From Spirogloea muscicola (lineage: Eukaryota; Streptophyta; Zygnematophyceae; Spirogloeales; Spirogloeaceae), in NCBI GenBank assembly GCA_009602725.1, contig WELB01000025.1:1012699-1076698 (forward strand): DNA of 64,000 nucleotides, written 5' to 3'. The position numbers and the translations under genes were made by a program. This document shows, piece after piece, positions 63,640 through 64,000 of the stretch (position 1 is its first letter; every line of letters starts with the position of its first letter). Below the pieces are notes generated by a model, which saw only the letters and a list, made by a program, of their open reading frames with translations, had not been told where the DNA came from and did no database searches.

Positions 63640-64000
63640 CGGATCGCCAGATGCACCGACTGCGACCTGCGGAGCCGTCAGAAGTCAGGAGGGCGCACGA
63701 GAGGGCGAGCCTCCGGCAGGAGAGGGAAAAGGGCGTGGGCTGCCTACCCGGCGGCTACGGAGACTGCGGCTGCTGATTTTGAGAGAGCGGCTTGTTGTAG
63801 AAGCCAGCCAGGTGCATCCACCCGCTAGTGCTGGAGAGGTCAGAAGTGCAAAGCCCTGCGCGGCCGCTTTCGTTGAGCCGCCGCCGCCGTCGCCATGGGG
63901 GGGGGTGGGGGGGGGGTGGTTGTAACCGCTTTTCCCGACGGGGTTTAAGAGTTGAGAGGCTACACGAAGCCGTCGCTTCCTGACCGTCCGATTAAAGATA
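63640..64000. other. GC-rich upstream region and dispersed repeat
   Basis: High-GC sequence 5' of the gene at 62321-63626, containing the AGCCAGCCAGGTGCAT repeat (63765-63822) and G-runs near 63895-63920. No coding frame is supported up to the window edge. Confidence 0.35.

Overview
The window looks like repeat-rich nuclear DNA of a green-lineage eukaryote, probably a streptophyte (charophyte alga or bryophyte grade). Three signals point there: a spliced WRKY transcription-factor gene at 47752-49692 (minus), a plant-type mitochondrial nad5 fragment at 23448-23784, and short tracts of the plant telomere repeat (CCCTAAA)n at 10825-10864 and 33619-33643. All gene models have GT-AG introns of about 65-250 bp whose phases match across each junction. 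No operons, CRISPR arrays, rRNA genes or tRNA genes were seen.

Most of the window is transposon wreckage. The main family (family 1) is a non-LTR retrotransposon with a reverse transcriptase, a C-X-C-X12-H-X3-C zinc finger and a C-terminal region resembling a restriction-like endonuclease. Copies, all truncated or broken, lie at 11026-14338 (+), 14339-14818 (-), 15076-16290 (+), 17832-19290 (+), 28390-29130 (+), 30400-33290 (-) and 57895-59518 (-), plus many short fragments. Family 1 ORFs end in a peptide close to SDLxLLTRGY, followed by a 3' tail with a GGGCTGG/CCAGCCC hairpin and no poly(A). The tail also occurs alone in about 25 further places on both strands. A second family (family 2) has a similar C-terminal peptide but a different tail, which is also scattered alone.

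Layout: 1-9000 holds GC-rich repeats, retrotransposon ends and a diverged segmental duplication whose partner lies at 21250-25100. 9021-9596 (-) is a small three-exon gene candidate. 9650-21000 is nested family 1 material, with telomere-like DNA and a 35-bp tandem repeat. 23375-23855 is a nad5 insertion bracketed by GT microsatellites and containing an N. 25300-28000 is poor in recognisable features. 28390-41830 is again dominated by the two retrotransposon families.

The gene-bearing part is 42100-50200, with an unrecognised six-exon gene at 42605-44789 (+) and the WRKY gene. From 52895 to 54780 there is an array of roughly 600-bp repeats, followed by isolated exon-like pieces. 57250-60090 is retrotransposon again, and 62321-63626 (-) is a four-exon gene predicted to encode a tail-anchored membrane protein. 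The host genes have no evident functional link to each other. The strongest biological story is the tail-hairpin retrotransposon system with its short, apparently mobile tail-only derivatives.
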